Below, piece by piece: positions 52,769 to 61,491 of a DNA stretch of 64,000 nt. Both the position numbers and the translations under genes were made by a program. Under the pieces are notes generated by a model that was not told where the DNA came from, searched no databases, and saw only the letters and a program-made list of their open reading frames with translations. Origin of the DNA: Planctomyces sp. SH-PL14 (lineage in GTDB: Bacteria > Planctomycetota > Planctomycetia > Planctomycetales > Planctomycetaceae); NCBI RefSeq assembly GCF_001610835.1, contig NZ_CP011270.1:5660001-5724000 (forward strand). Reading direction: 5' to 3'. Every line of letters starts with the position of its first letter. Within the stretch, counting starts at the first letter, position 1.

Positions 52769-53248
52769 ATGGGGCGGAACCAGCGTCGCGGAACGGGTCT
52801 CGTGTGGCTGTCGGTCCCGCTCGTCCTGGCCCTGGCTCTCGTCAGTCGCGCCGCGGAGCCGGACGAACTGCTCAAGCAGGTCCAGGGGAAGTGGATCCGC
52901 TACCAGAACGCCCCCGGCGGGAAGGTCACGCTCATCAAGGAGCATCGGGATCGGAAGACGATCCTGACCGCCTACGACGAACGGAAACGGGTCCTCTACT
53001 CCCACACCTCCGACTTCACCGTCGAGCAGTCGGGCCGCGTCAGAATCTTCACGTTCCGCAACCGGACCATCACCGCGGGCCCGGATAAAGGGCAGGAACA
53101 GAAGGAGCCGTCGTCGTACGTCTATCGGATCGTGGATGGAAAGTTCCTCGAGGTCCACGGCGTCCTCGACGACTCCCCCGGCCCGCCGGCGATGATCCTG
53201 TGGGAACCGTACAAAGGAGACCTTGGCGACGTCGCTCGGCTGGATTGA
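52769..53248 (+). CDS. Exported small protein with lipocalin-like pattern
   Basis: 159 residues from ATG 52769 with a signal peptide (VWLSVPLVLALALVSRAA). The mature part begins PDELLKQVQGKWIRYQN and continues with beta strands (ILTAYDERKRVLYSHTSDF, VRIFTFRNRTITAG). This resembles the TIGR03067-like exported planctomycete domain that starts 'L.G.W'. Function unknown. It is 119 bases after the lipoprotein gene. Confidence 0.7.
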   Translation: MGRNQRRGTGLVWLSVPLVLALALVSRAAEPDELLKQVQGKWIRYQNAPGGKVTLIKEHRDRKTILTAYDERKRVLYSHTSDFTVEQSGRVRIFTFRNRTITAGPDKGQEQKEPSSYVYRIVDGKFLEVHGVLDDSPGPPAMILWEPYKGDLGDVARLD

Positions 53249-53299
53249 TGAGAGGCCGCTCTCGGCGCCGGTTTCGAGTTCGGAGACCGGCTGCCTCCC

Positions 53300-53385
53300 A
53301 CGGTTCTCGACGGTCGGCCTCCGGCGGGCAAGGGGGCGTGGCCCCCCTGCACCCCTCACCAGGGCATCCGCCCTGGACCCGGTTC
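53300..53385 (-). repeat. Dispersed hairpin repeat L16 (core only)
   Basis: Carries CCAGGGCGGATGCCCTGG and GCAGGGGGGCCACGCCCCCTTGC (minus sense). The outer parts are missing. Confidence 0.8.
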
Positions 53386-53461
53386 TTTCCTCTCGAATTC
53401 CGACCCGCCTTCTGTCATTCTGCAACCTCTTGCTGCGGCTAGTGCTCTCGGAGGCGGACCA

Positions 53462-55588
53462 GTGCCATCAGTTCCCTGCCCCCAATGCGGGGTCACGCTC
53501 AACGTCCCGGAATCGGCCTTCGGACAGACGCGTCCCTGCCCCCACTGCAAGCAACGCGTCCGCCTCCAGCGCCCCAAACCGGTCGACGCCATCACCGGCC
53601 TCAACTTCGAAGACAAAGACCTCTTCGACGAAGACGACTCCGCCGCCGATCTCGACACCACCCCCGGCAAGAAACGCAAATCGCCCGCCGGAGGCTCCTC
53701 CGGCCCCGTCAAGAAGACGACCAAAAAGCCCGCGAAGCCCAAAAAGAAACCCGCCTCCGACGACACCGAGATCCCCCCGTGGGTCATCCCGGCCGCGATC
53801 GGCGGCGTCGTGGCGCTGTTCTTCATCGTCATCCTCATCGTGATGATCGGCGGCGGCAGCGGCACCACGGCTCCCCCCATCGCCCTTTCCCGCGAACCCC
53901 AGCGCGGCCCCAACTCCTTCGTCCCGTACGCCCCCCCCACCGGAGCCGACACCAAGCTCTGGAAGGTGACCGTCGACACCGCCCCTCCGCCCCCCGCCGG
54001 CCTGCAGTCGTTCTTCGGCGCCCCCAACCGCGACGCGGTCGTCGCCTTCGCCTCCCCCGCCGCGGCGACCGCCGCCGTCCTCGATCGCCGGGGCGACGGA
54101 ACCCAGTGGCTCCAGTACAGCCTCGACAAGTCCGAACAGCTCGGAAAGGTCGACATCCCGGGGAGCTTCGGCGGCGACCGGCAGGCCCCCGTCGTCGCCC
54201 TCAGCCCCCTCGGCAAACAGCTCGCCCTCCGCGGCAGCGGCGAAGGGGGAGAGAAGCGAGTCGTCCTCTTCAAGACGGACGGCACGGAGGCCGCCTCGAT
54301 CGACGTCGATGCCCCGATGGAAGGGATCTCCTGGCTGTCGTTCCCCTCTGAGGAACGGCTGCTGGTCCTCGCCGGCGACCGGCTTCGCGGCTTCGACGTT
54401 CCGTCGGGCCGCGAGGCGTTCCTGATCGAAGGGGTCAAGGCGCTCCCCTCGACATCGCCCGGGGGCAAGTGGGTGGCGGCCCTCATCGGCGAAGGGATCG
54501 GCTGGTACTCCACCGCGGACGGGACGGTGGCCGGCGTCAGCCCGCTGCCGGAAGCGTGGTTCACGCAGGACCAGCAGGTGAGCCCGCAGCCGGACCTCGC
54601 GGGAAAGCGGCTCGCGCGGGTCGCGTTCTCCCGCGCGGGGCGCTCGGCCGCGATCGTCGTCGTCAATCCGCACTCGGATGTTCACATTGCCGAAGTCGAT
54701 CTCTCGACCGGCCAGATCCGCGACGCCTTCGTCCTCCAGCACCGGCAGACGCAGGAAGTGCAGAAGCTCCTGGATGCCGCGTGGGTCGGCGAGCGGCAGC
54801 TGCTGTTCCCCTCCGGAATGCTGGTGGACCTCGACCTCAAGACGTGGCTCGTCCGCTATGAGCCGGGGACGTGGTGCGGAGCGGGCCCGGACGGACGGTA
54901 CTGGCGGGTCCTGGCGGGGCGGGAACTGGGGCAGTCGGACAAGCTGTCGGGCCATCAGGCGGTCCTGGCGGCGGTGACGCTTCCGGACCCGGTGGCGGCG
55001 GAGCAGCTGCGGGACGCGCGCGGGGGAGGCTTCGCTTGGCATCCGGGGCAGGCGGTCCGGATCGAAGTCGCCGGCAATCTTCCGGACAGGGAGCGGGAGG
55101 CGACGATCGAGGCCTTCGCGGCGATGCTGGCGCAGCGGGGGATGCAGATCCGGCCCGATGCCCAGCTCGGGGCGCGGCTCAACATCGGGGTGCGGCCGGG
55201 GCTGGTGACAGGGAAGTCGCGGCCGGCGCTCGATACGACCGACCGGGCGGAGGAGTACAAGGAGGGGAAGGCCGGGACCGTGCGGATCTCGATCGTCGAC
55301 GAGCACGGCAATCCGATGCTGGTGGTGAGTGCTCCGGACGAGAAGCCGGATGCGGTGACCAGCACGTACGGCGGGAGCAGTGCCGAGCAGTTGTGGCGCC
55401 AGTTGCGGGCGAAGATCGACACGCTGCGTCTTCCGCGGTTGTACTTCCGGACGGACGGGGGACGACGGCTGTCGCTCTCGCAGCTTGAGATCCGCCGTGC
55501 GCAGGCGGGGATCGACGGCCTTGCCAAGCCGACGTATCCGAACCTCGATGGCATCCCGGACGCGTTCGCGTTGCCGAGCGACCGTTGA
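53462..55588 (+). CDS. MJ0042-type zinc-ribbon membrane protein with beta-propeller-like domain
   Basis: 708 residues from GTG 53462. An N-terminal zinc ribbon (CPQC...CPHC at about residues 6-27, MJ0042 type) is followed by an acidic and basic linker and one membrane helix (IPAAIGGVVALFFIVILIVMI). A long extracytoplasmic region then holds repeating beta segments (for example RVVLFKTDGTEAAS, SEERLLVLAGDRLRGFDVP, GKWVAALIGEGIGWYST), suggesting a WD40-like propeller. The last 200 residues are mixed. This layout is frequent in planctomycetes. Function unknown; repeat L17 follows the stop. Confidence 0.8.
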   Translation: MPSVPCPQCGVTLNVPESAFGQTRPCPHCKQRVRLQRPKPVDAITGLNFEDKDLFDEDDSAADLDTTPGKKRKSPAGGSSGPVKKTTKKPAKPKKKPASDDTEIPPWVIPAAIGGVVALFFIVILIVMIGGGSGTTAPPIALSREPQRGPNSFVPYAPPTGADTKLWKVTVDTAPPPPAGLQSFFGAPNRDAVVAFASPAAATAAVLDRRGDGTQWLQYSLDKSEQLGKVDIPGSFGGDRQAPVVALSPLGKQLALRGSGEGGEKRVVLFKTDGTEAASIDVDAPMEGISWLSFPSEERLLVLAGDRLRGFDVPSGREAFLIEGVKALPSTSPGGKWVAALIGEGIGWYSTADGTVAGVSPLPEAWFTQDQQVSPQPDLAGKRLARVAFSRAGRSAAIVVVNPHSDVHIAEVDLSTGQIRDAFVLQHRQTQEVQKLLDAAWVGERQLLFPSGMLVDLDLKTWLVRYEPGTWCGAGPDGRYWRVLAGRELGQSDKLSGHQAVLAAVTLPDPVAAEQLRDARGGGFAWHPGQAVRIEVAGNLPDREREATIEAFAAMLAQRGMQIRPDAQLGARLNIGVRPGLVTGKSRPALDTTDRAEEYKEGKAGTVRISIVDEHGNPMLVVSAPDEKPDAVTSTYGGSSAEQLWRQLRAKIDTLRLPRLYFRTDGGRRLSLSQLEIRRAQAGIDGLAKPTYPNLDGIPDAFALPSDR

Positions 55589-55589
55589 A

Positions 55590-55715
55590 CCGGGTCCAGG
55601 GGGACCCTGGTCAGGGGGTGCAGGGGGCAGAATGCCCTTTGCCCGCCGGAGGCCTGGCCCTCGGAAACCATCGGAAGCGATCGGTATCCGAACTCGGAAG
55701 TGGCGTCAGATGCCC
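55590..55715 (+). repeat. Dispersed hairpin repeat L17 (first module)
   Basis: Starts two bases after the TGA at 55588 (ACCGGGTCCAGGGGGACCCT) with GCAGGGGGCAGAATGCCCTTTGC. The TGTCC arm has decayed. Confidence 0.85.
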
Positions 55716-55734
55716 CCTTATCCTCTTCTCTTCC

Positions 55735-56976
55735 TCAAGGCCCGGCCTGATACGAGATCGCCTGTCCCGGCACCAGCCGGTCCGACTCGATCGTCAGCTT
55801 GGGGGCGGTCCCGCCGGCGGTGATCCTGCACATGCGCGACTCATCGGGGAGCAGGCCGCGGAGGGATTCGCCGGAGCGGACGCCGTTCACGGCGGGGTAG
55901 GCGTCGTAGTAGAACGGCGCGATGCCGCGGTTGGTGATCGTCACTTCGGACCGGTCGGAGGCGGCGGCGAAGCGGGTCACCTCGAACCGGTATCCGCAGG
56001 CGAGTCCCGCCTTCCGGAGGACGTCGGGCTTCTGATAGTCGGGCTGTCCGTCGCCGATCATGAACGAGATGTGGAACTTCGCCGCGTGATCGGCAAAGGG
56101 GATGCCGTGCGGTCCTTTCGGGGCGAGTGCGAGCCGCTGGTCCTTCTTCTCAAAGAAGCTGAACTCGCCCCCGGTGGGGGACCGCTTCCAGCGGTCGAGC
56201 CCGAAGGCGACCCAGTTCGGCTCGTTCGACGCCTTGTGCTTCGCGTGATTGAACGAATCGTCGAAGAGGCCGAACCGCAGCCCGAGCAGTTCGGGGCTCG
56301 CGGCATAGGGAGCCTGATCGCCGGCGGCGTCGACGGAGATCATCCACGGCGTCTCGCGGAACGTGGCGGCAAGGTGCCGGGCAAACTCCCCCTGGTAGTC
56401 GAGCGAGGGGAAGGTTTTCCCCAGGACCATCGGGCCGTCGTAGATGTGGTACTCCGACCACAGGCCGAACCCGACCTGCACGAAGGCGAGCCGCGGATCG
56501 CGGTCGTAGCGTTCGGCGAACTTCGTAAAGAACTCGAGCGTGAACCGCCGCAGCTCCGGGTGCGACCAGTCTGGGAACCCGGTCGGCTTCTTCTCGCTCG
56601 GAGCGGTCTGGCCTTTGTAGTCCGGAAGGGCCTGGATGTAGGCGGGGACGCCGCTCGGCTGGCCGACGTAGGTGTCATGCCAGCGGAGGATCGTCTGGTG
56701 CTTGCGGCGGGCGACGGTATCGAGCAACGTCTCGACCGCGCTCCAGTCGTAGGTCCCCTTCTCGCGGACGACCTGAGAGTAGGTCAGGTACGAATACTCA
56801 AGCTGAATCGGCGCCGTCTCGACCTTCTCGTTCGTGCTCCACAGGACGATCCCGGTCATCGGCTGAACATCGGTCAGCGTCGACTTCAGTGCGATGGGAA
56901 CCAGATCGTCGGCGGTTACGGGAGAGGAAGTCAGGAGGGGGAGACTGGCGATCGCAGCGAAGAGAGAATGTCGCAT
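55735..56976 (-). CDS. Exported DUF4832-like protein
   Basis: 413 residues from ATG 56976 with a signal peptide (SLFAAIASLPLLTSSPVTA). The mature chain follows a TIM-barrel-like hydrolase pattern: LWSTNEKVETAPIQLEYSY, LRWHDTYVGQPSGVPAYIQ, DWSHPELRRFTLEFFTKFAERY. It ends in a beta-rich domain with SEVTITNRGIAPFYYDAY. This matches the DUF4832 family (DUF4874/4832 pair) by pattern, thought to include carbohydrate-active proteins. No catalytic residues can be fixed. The stop lies next to a repeat-rich region. Confidence 0.7.
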   Translation of the reverse strand: MRHSLFAAIASLPLLTSSPVTADDLVPIALKSTLTDVQPMTGIVLWSTNEKVETAPIQLEYSYLTYSQVVREKGTYDWSAVETLLDTVARRKHQTILRWHDTYVGQPSGVPAYIQALPDYKGQTAPSEKKPTGFPDWSHPELRRFTLEFFTKFAERYDRDPRLAFVQVGFGLWSEYHIYDGPMVLGKTFPSLDYQGEFARHLAATFRETPWMISVDAAGDQAPYAASPELLGLRFGLFDDSFNHAKHKASNEPNWVAFGLDRWKRSPTGGEFSFFEKKDQRLALAPKGPHGIPFADHAAKFHISFMIGDGQPDYQKPDVLRKAGLACGYRFEVTRFAAASDRSEVTITNRGIAPFYYDAYPAVNGVRSGESLRGLLPDESRMCRITAGGTAPKLTIESDRLVPGQAISYQAGP

Positions 56977-57137
56977 CGGGTGAGTGGAGCTCCAGAAGAC
57001 GGACGACAGGAGAGGGCGAGTCGAGCGACGAAACCCCAAGCTGAGGAGCGGTGACCGAAGTTGCAAGGCCGGGAGGCCCCCTGTGTGCGTCTGGAGAGTC
57101 GGTGGAGAACTCCAACGGGAGGATCGAGAGAAGACTT

Positions 57138-57310
57138 CGGGAGGGCGAGGCTCCGGCCGAGCCGCGGCGGTGGAGAACGTCTCCGATCGCCCCGTCACCC
57201 TCACCCAGTGAGAGCCGTGCCGTTCCTCCGGAGAAGGGGCGGCACGTCCATGTGATGGAGGGAAGGTGTTTGCGAACCTTCGCGGCTCAGCCGGAGCTTC
57301 GCCCTCCCGG
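57138..57310. repeat. Inverted pair of P-type repeats (P5/P6)
   Basis: P5 (57138-57168) GGGAGGGCGAGGCTCCGGCC faces P6 (57279-57310), its inverse GGCTCAGCCGGAGCTTCGCC. They are separated by about 110 bases inside the gene-free gap 56977-57413. Confidence 0.8.
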
Positions 57311-57413
57311 TCCCCGGCGATCAGGCTTCGCCGACCGAGAAGTGCCACCAACTTTCCGGACAGACGCCGATGGGTTGAGCAAAGGATGTCCGTCCGGCGG
57401 GGATATTCTTTGA

Positions 57414-58688
57414 TCAGTCGGCCGGGGCGTTGGTCCCCTGTTCCGTCTCGTCGCGGCTGTCGGCCGGTGCGACGGGGGGACTCGCCACTCGCGTCAGCAG
57501 GATCGGCTGGCGGGCTTCGGGGGTTCCCAGCGGGGCGTAATTGCGTTGGACTCGCAGCTCGTCGAGCGAGGCGATCCCTTCCTTCGCATCCGCGGCGAAG
57601 TCGAGCCGGCGGGCTTCGGCGTCGTCGGGAACGAGGTCTTCGAACCAGACCTGGAGGTCGGGGTCGAACCGCCTGGCGAGGTGCTCCGTCAGGGCCCCGG
57701 CGATGTACCGCCGCATGGGGTTGATGGCGGTGTTGTACCAGACCCGCTCGCTCACCTCGGCGGTGGCCCGGTTGAGGTCGTGGGCGATGCCGACGGCGAA
57801 CCGCGGCACCTTGTGGAGCGCCAGGACGTTGTCGCGGAGCTGGTCCGCCTGCTCGCCGGTCAGCATCTCGTTCGGCTTCACCGACCAGGGAACCGCCTTG
57901 ACCCCCGGCGGCTGAACGATCGGCCGGCCCGCCTGGGCGAAGCCGCGGTAACGGGCCATGAACTTCTCGCCGATGGCGTCGAGAAGCTCCGGCGTCACCG
58001 AATGATGGACCTCCTTGTCGATCTCGATCAGCATCGACTGCAGCGGTCCGTGCTCATAGGTCTGGTGGCGGGCCCGCTCGATGATCTCGCTGGAGAGAAT
58101 CCACTCGGCGCCCGCTTCGGTCGGGCTGAGCGGGACCGACTTGCTCGTGGGGTGCTTGCCCTGGATGCAGACGATTTCGTCGGCGCCGACGTCAAAGGGG
58201 GCGCCGCCGCCGGGCGTGATCGTCCAGCGGCGGGCGACCCCGTCGCGGTCGGTCTTGGCCTCGGCCCAGGGGGTGGGGATGACCCACAGTTCCGCGGGGA
58301 GGCCGAGACCGTCGGGGACAGCCCAGAGGACGACGCGGCGGAAGAGGCCGAACTGAAGGAAGATCTCGTAGGCGAGCCCCTGCCAGAAGTCGACTTCGTT
58401 GCAGTAGGCAAAGAGGCGGGCGAGCGGGTGTCCGGGATCGGCGACCCGTTCGCCGTCGACGAGATAGCCGACGTGCGGCGTATCCTCCGCCGCCTTCTGG
58501 GCGTTGGCGTCGATGGCGATGAAGTTCCACAGTCGGCAATGGCGGGCTTGTTCGCGGGTGAGGCGGAGGTCGCGGGCAAGGTCGCTGGTGGCTCCGGAGC
58601 CGAGGCCGAGCGGAAGCGGGGAAGGGGAGGCGACGGTGGACTGGCGACGGGGCTGGAAGGTGTCGGCGAACGAGGGAGCGATTGGCAT
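57414..58688 (-). CDS. Phage portal protein
   Basis: 424 residues. Portal features are present: N-terminal LRLTREQARHCRLWNFIAIDANAQKAAE, a clip/stem part with PAELWVIPTPWAEAK, and a C-terminal region with NRATAEVSERVWYNTAINPMRRYIAGALTEHLARRF, which matches the conserved portal stem helix. The length fits HK97/SPP1-type portals. It would form the DNA entry ring. In a normal phage the prohead protease gene follows immediately; here the next phage gene downstream lies 26 kb away. The frame is intact. Confidence 0.9.
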   Translation of the reverse strand: MPIAPSFADTFQPRRQSTVASPSPLPLGLGSGATSDLARDLRLTREQARHCRLWNFIAIDANAQKAAEDTPHVGYLVDGERVADPGHPLARLFAYCNEVDFWQGLAYEIFLQFGLFRRVVLWAVPDGLGLPAELWVIPTPWAEAKTDRDGVARRWTITPGGGAPFDVGADEIVCIQGKHPTSKSVPLSPTEAGAEWILSSEIIERARHQTYEHGPLQSMLIEIDKEVHHSVTPELLDAIGEKFMARYRGFAQAGRPIVQPPGVKAVPWSVKPNEMLTGEQADQLRDNVLALHKVPRFAVGIAHDLNRATAEVSERVWYNTAINPMRRYIAGALTEHLARRFDPDLQVWFEDLVPDDAEARRLDFAADAKEGIASLDELRVQRNYAPLGTPEARQPILLTRVASPPVAPADSRDETEQGTNAPAD

Positions 58689-58740
58689 TGGGGGTTCCTT
58701 TGCCAGTCAATCGGCCGGGGGAGGAGAGGCTCAGGAGAGG

Positions 58741-58763
58741 CTGAAGGCGGAAGGCGGAAGGTA
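58741..58763 (+). repeat. Heptamer tract GAAGGCG
   Basis: CTGAAGGCGGAAGGCGGAAGGTAGAG, about three heptamers. The sequence AAGGCGGAAGGTAGAG is also found before L14 (inverted at about 48400-48420). It directly precedes L18. Confidence 0.75.
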
Positions 58764-58777
58764 GAGGGGGAGAGCCC

Positions 58778-58885
58778 AGGAGCCGGGGCCTGGGGGACCC
58801 TGGTGGGGGATGCAGGAGGCCTGGCCGTCGAGAGACGCCTGAAGGGGTCCGTGTCCAAACGCGGACAACGTGTCGTATGCCTTCC
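58778..58885 (+). repeat. Dispersed hairpin repeat L18 (shortened)
   Basis: CCAGGAGCCGGGGCCTGGGG with CCTGGGGGACCCTGG, GTGGGGGATGCAGGAGGCC and GTGTCCAAACGCGGACAACG. The CAAGGGG stem is lost. It lies upstream of the portal gene. Confidence 0.8.
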
Positions 58886-58913
58886 CTCCATCTCTTCTCC
58901 GAACGGTTGCGCG

Positions 58914-59342
58914 TCAACCATCGGCGCGACTGTCAGGTCTCTGGAGTCCCCTGGTACGGCGGTAAGACGAAACGGCGAGCAGGAGCAGCGAGATGAACAA
59001 GCTGGTCGTCGATGCAACGAGGGCGACGCGGTTCCGCTGGTAGGCGATGGGGATCAGCAGGTGGTCCATCTGCCATATGAAGTCGCGGGACTCCTTGAGC
59101 ATTCCGAACACGACGAGCAGGCCGATCATCCAGCGGCGGATCCGTCGGTAATGCCAGCCGGAATAGAGAGCCGCCAGCGCCAGTGTCGGTGTGAGGAGAA
59201 AGTACGGGTACGCGTCGACCAGATCGGCAATGAAAAGCCCATCACGGATGTTCCACGGATCCCTGATGACGTAGACCGCAAAGCAGACCGTCGCCGCGGC
59301 GGCGAGGGTCGAGACCGTGATGCGCGTCAGGAGGGCTTTCAT
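58914..59342 (-). CDS. Small multi-pass membrane protein, unknown function
   Basis: 142 residues with several hydrophobic segments (ITVSTLAAAATVCFAVYVI, YFLLTPTLALAALYSGW, WMIGLLVVFGML, LVASTTSLFISLLLLAVS). No family recognised. It sits between the portal gene and a small coiled-coil gene on the same strand, but membrane character argues against a capsid role. Confidence 0.7.
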   Translation of the reverse strand: MKALLTRITVSTLAAAATVCFAVYVIRDPWNIRDGLFIADLVDAYPYFLLTPTLALAALYSGWHYRRIRRWMIGLLVVFGMLKESRDFIWQMDHLLIPIAYQRNRVALVASTTSLFISLLLLAVSSYRRTRGLQRPDSRADG

Positions 59343-59435
59343 CAGAGCGGCGACCGGCCGATGAACACTGTGGGCCTCGTGAATGCTTGTCCGGAGAGAT
59401 ACGGCCGCGCGACGCGAAGTTTTTCCTCCAACGGC

Positions 59436-59672
59436 TCAGTCTGCCCGGGGGGCTGGCCCCAGGTGCTCGATAAACCCCTTCGCCGCCGCCGAGTCCGCGC
59501 ACGCCATCCACTTCAGCCGGTCGAGGCAGTCGATGGCCGTATCCCGCTGACGTTCGAGGAGCGTGACGTGCTCCTCCAGTCGCGCGACCCTGGCCTGCAG
59601 CAGGAGGTGGGACTGGATCAGCTCGCGGCGGGAGTGGAGCCACAGCCGCAGTCGGTGCCAGAGTCGTGTCAT
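59436..59672 (-). CDS. Small coiled-coil protein, unknown function
   Basis: 78 residues, highly helical: LWHRLRLWLHSRRELIQSHLL, then VARLEEHVTLLERQRDTAIDCL. It is soluble and basic at first. No family recognised. Its position upstream of the portal gene, on the same strand, leaves open a role in phage packaging; context only. Confidence 0.55.
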   Translation of the reverse strand: MTRLWHRLRLWLHSRRELIQSHLLLQARVARLEEHVTLLERQRDTAIDCLDRLKWMACADSAAAKGFIEHLGPAPRAD

Positions 59673-59740
59673 GAGGGATCAGGCGTCAGGTGTGGGATTC
59701 GCTTGGCGTGGGATTCGGCGGCCTGAAGGGCCATTCATTC

Positions 59741-59910
59741 TCTCAGCCAGGGCCATCGGCCCTGGTGGTGATCGTTTTGAGATCCCTTTCGGCCCAACCG
59801 TTCGGTTCCCATGGCTCGAAGGCCACACAGTGGAACCGAATGGTCAGCCCGTCGGGCCTGTCGTTGTTCTGTCGCACGACGTTCCAGGGCCGATGGCCCT
59901 GGCTGGACGA
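59741..59910. repeat. Nested inverted repeat with GGCCCTGG ends
   Basis: CCAGGGCCATCGGCCCTGG at 59746-59764 and its inverse at 59884-59902, each near-palindromic. An inner pair ACCGTTCGGTTCC and GGAACCGAATGGT lies between. The 319-base gap 59673-59991 holds this and no gene. Confidence 0.7.
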
Positions 59911-59991
59911 ACCTCTGGCCCTTTGGGCCGTTCTCTTGCGCACGGCGGCAATTCCTGTCCCCGGCGGATGTCCCCTGTTTCCTGACACCTG

Positions 59992-60480
59992 TCACAGCAC
60001 CCCCACGCCGAGGACTTCCCCCAGCTGACACGCCGTCCGGTGCACCCGCGCCAGCACGGTCGGCTCGTATCGACGGTCCAGGACGAGAACGAGGCCCGTG
60101 TGTTTTCCATCGGCCGCGGTGAGGTCAGTCGGGAACAGCAGCTTCACGACACCGCGGGGCGGAGCGGCGGAGAAGAGTTTGCCGCGGTTCGCGCAGGGTC
60201 GGTTCTGGCACCGGAATGCAAAGCCGTTGCCGGTGCGGAGCATGATCGTTCCACACCGCGGGCACTCCGCCTGGAGTCGCGGCGGAACGACGGTCGGCTC
60301 GCACGCCGAGAAGTCGTCGCGAAGGAGCCGGATCCGCAGGAAGTCCCACAACCGGTGTCGAGACTGAGGCTCGCGGAACCGGAGCAGCACCATCTGCTGC
60401 CGCCGCGACTGCGGAAGCAGCACTTGCGCGCGGCGATTGAGGTCGTCGTGCCGCGGTGCGATAAGAGGAAAGTCGGCCAT
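59992..60480 (-). CDS. Zinc-ribbon protein, unknown function
   Basis: 162 residues from ATG 60480. A helical N-terminus (LRFREPQSRHRLWDFLRIRLL) is followed by a topoisomerase-type zinc ribbon (CPRC...CQNRPC, Cys73, 76, 91, 96) and a C-terminal beta-rich segment (GVVKLLFPTDLTAADGKHTGLVLVL). Such ribbons bind DNA or protein. It is on the phage-gene strand 1.3 kb upstream of the portal gene's start, so a link to packaging is possible but unproven. Confidence 0.65.
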   Translation of the reverse strand: MADFPLIAPRHDDLNRRAQVLLPQSRRQQMVLLRFREPQSRHRLWDFLRIRLLRDDFSACEPTVVPPRLQAECPRCGTIMLRTGNGFAFRCQNRPCANRGKLFSAAPPRGVVKLLFPTDLTAADGKHTGLVLVLDRRYEPTVLARVHRTACQLGEVLGVGVL

Positions 60481-60593
60481 GCTGCCGGCTCTATCGGCAC
60501 CGAAGGCGGACTTGCGTGCGCGATTCGGCCCGGCTGGGCTCTGGTGTGGTATGATCGAGGCGACGTCCCATGGTCGAAAGGGTTGACGACGCC

Positions 60594-61202
60594 ATGCACT
60601 CTCTTCGGCTCGCATCCACATCGCGGTTCATTCTGTGCGCTCTGGCACTTCTGCTTCCGTTTCCCTGGGGAGGCGTCGCGGTTGCGATCTGTTGCGGAGT
60701 CGCGCTGACGGTCAAACCGATCCAGCGCGGCGCGGGGCTGGCGATCGCGTCGGTCGTCTGTTTCGCCATCGGCGGACTCTGGTCCGTGGCGCTCTATCAC
60801 GCGGAAACGGAAAGCGGCGTCGCGCGGGTGAGCCTGAGAACCCACGCGCAAGCCGGCACGCTGGATCAGTTCGTCGGGCAGACCGTGTGCCTCAAAGGCT
60901 ACGGAATTCCTGCAGGGCGTCCCCAAATCTTTGGAACGGATGATCAAGGTCCGCAGTACACCCACTTCATCCTGTCGGCCGACGGCGGCTATCAGTCCCG
61001 GGAGGAAATGATCGGCGTCGTGATCGAGAACAAGGGCTATTGGACGTGGTCGGACGACGCCTTGGCCGTGACCGGGGTCCTGGTCAGGAATCCCAGCGCG
61101 ACTGACGCCGATCATGTCCCTCGGTACATGCTGGTCCAGAGCCGAGTCCGTCCGTCGCGAACCGCTTTCGACATCGTGCCTCCCGGCCGACGAGGCTGTT
61201 AG
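60594..61202 (+). CDS. Membrane protein with exported domain, unknown function
   Basis: 202 residues from ATG 60594 (upstream ATG 60570 is possible). It has two N-terminal membrane segments (RFILCALALLLPFPWGGVAVAI and GLAIASVVCFAIGGLWSVALY) followed by a soluble region of about 140 residues with beta-like stretches (TVCLKGYGIPAGRPQIFG, FILSADGGYQSREEM). No family recognised. Divergent from the zinc-ribbon gene. Confidence 0.65.
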   Translation: MHSLRLASTSRFILCALALLLPFPWGGVAVAICCGVALTVKPIQRGAGLAIASVVCFAIGGLWSVALYHAETESGVARVSLRTHAQAGTLDQFVGQTVCLKGYGIPAGRPQIFGTDDQGPQYTHFILSADGGYQSREEMIGVVIENKGYWTWSDDALAVTGVLVRNPSATDADHVPRYMLVQSRVRPSRTAFDIVPPGRRGC

Positions 61203-61266
61203 GTCCTGCTGCTCGATCATCGCGAGAGGCCGACGGGCGTGCAGAGGTCGAGACGACGCGCGAACC

Positions 61267-61402
61267 CCGGGAGGGCGAGGCTCCGGCCGAGCCGCGGCGG
61301 TGGCGGACGCGTCCGATCCCTCCGAGACGTCACAAGACCATCGAGCGAAGAACCGCGCCCGGTTCGGAACCTGCGCGGCTCAGCAGGAGCTTCGCCCTCC
61401 CG
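61267..61402. repeat. Inverted pair of P-type repeats (P7/P8)
   Basis: P7 (61267-61297) GGGAGGGCGAGGCTCCGGCC and P8 (61374-61402) GGCTCAGCAGGAGCTTCGCC in opposite orientation. This is the same layout and spacing as P5/P6, and similarity extends about 20 bases into the space between. It lies in the gap 61203-61491. Confidence 0.85.
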
Positions 61403-61491
61403 GCCGTCGCGGCTCCGTTCTCCATGAGCGGTTTCTGGTAGGATGGTTTCCTGGTGACGCCGGGACCGTGTTCCAACCGAAAGCTTCAGCG

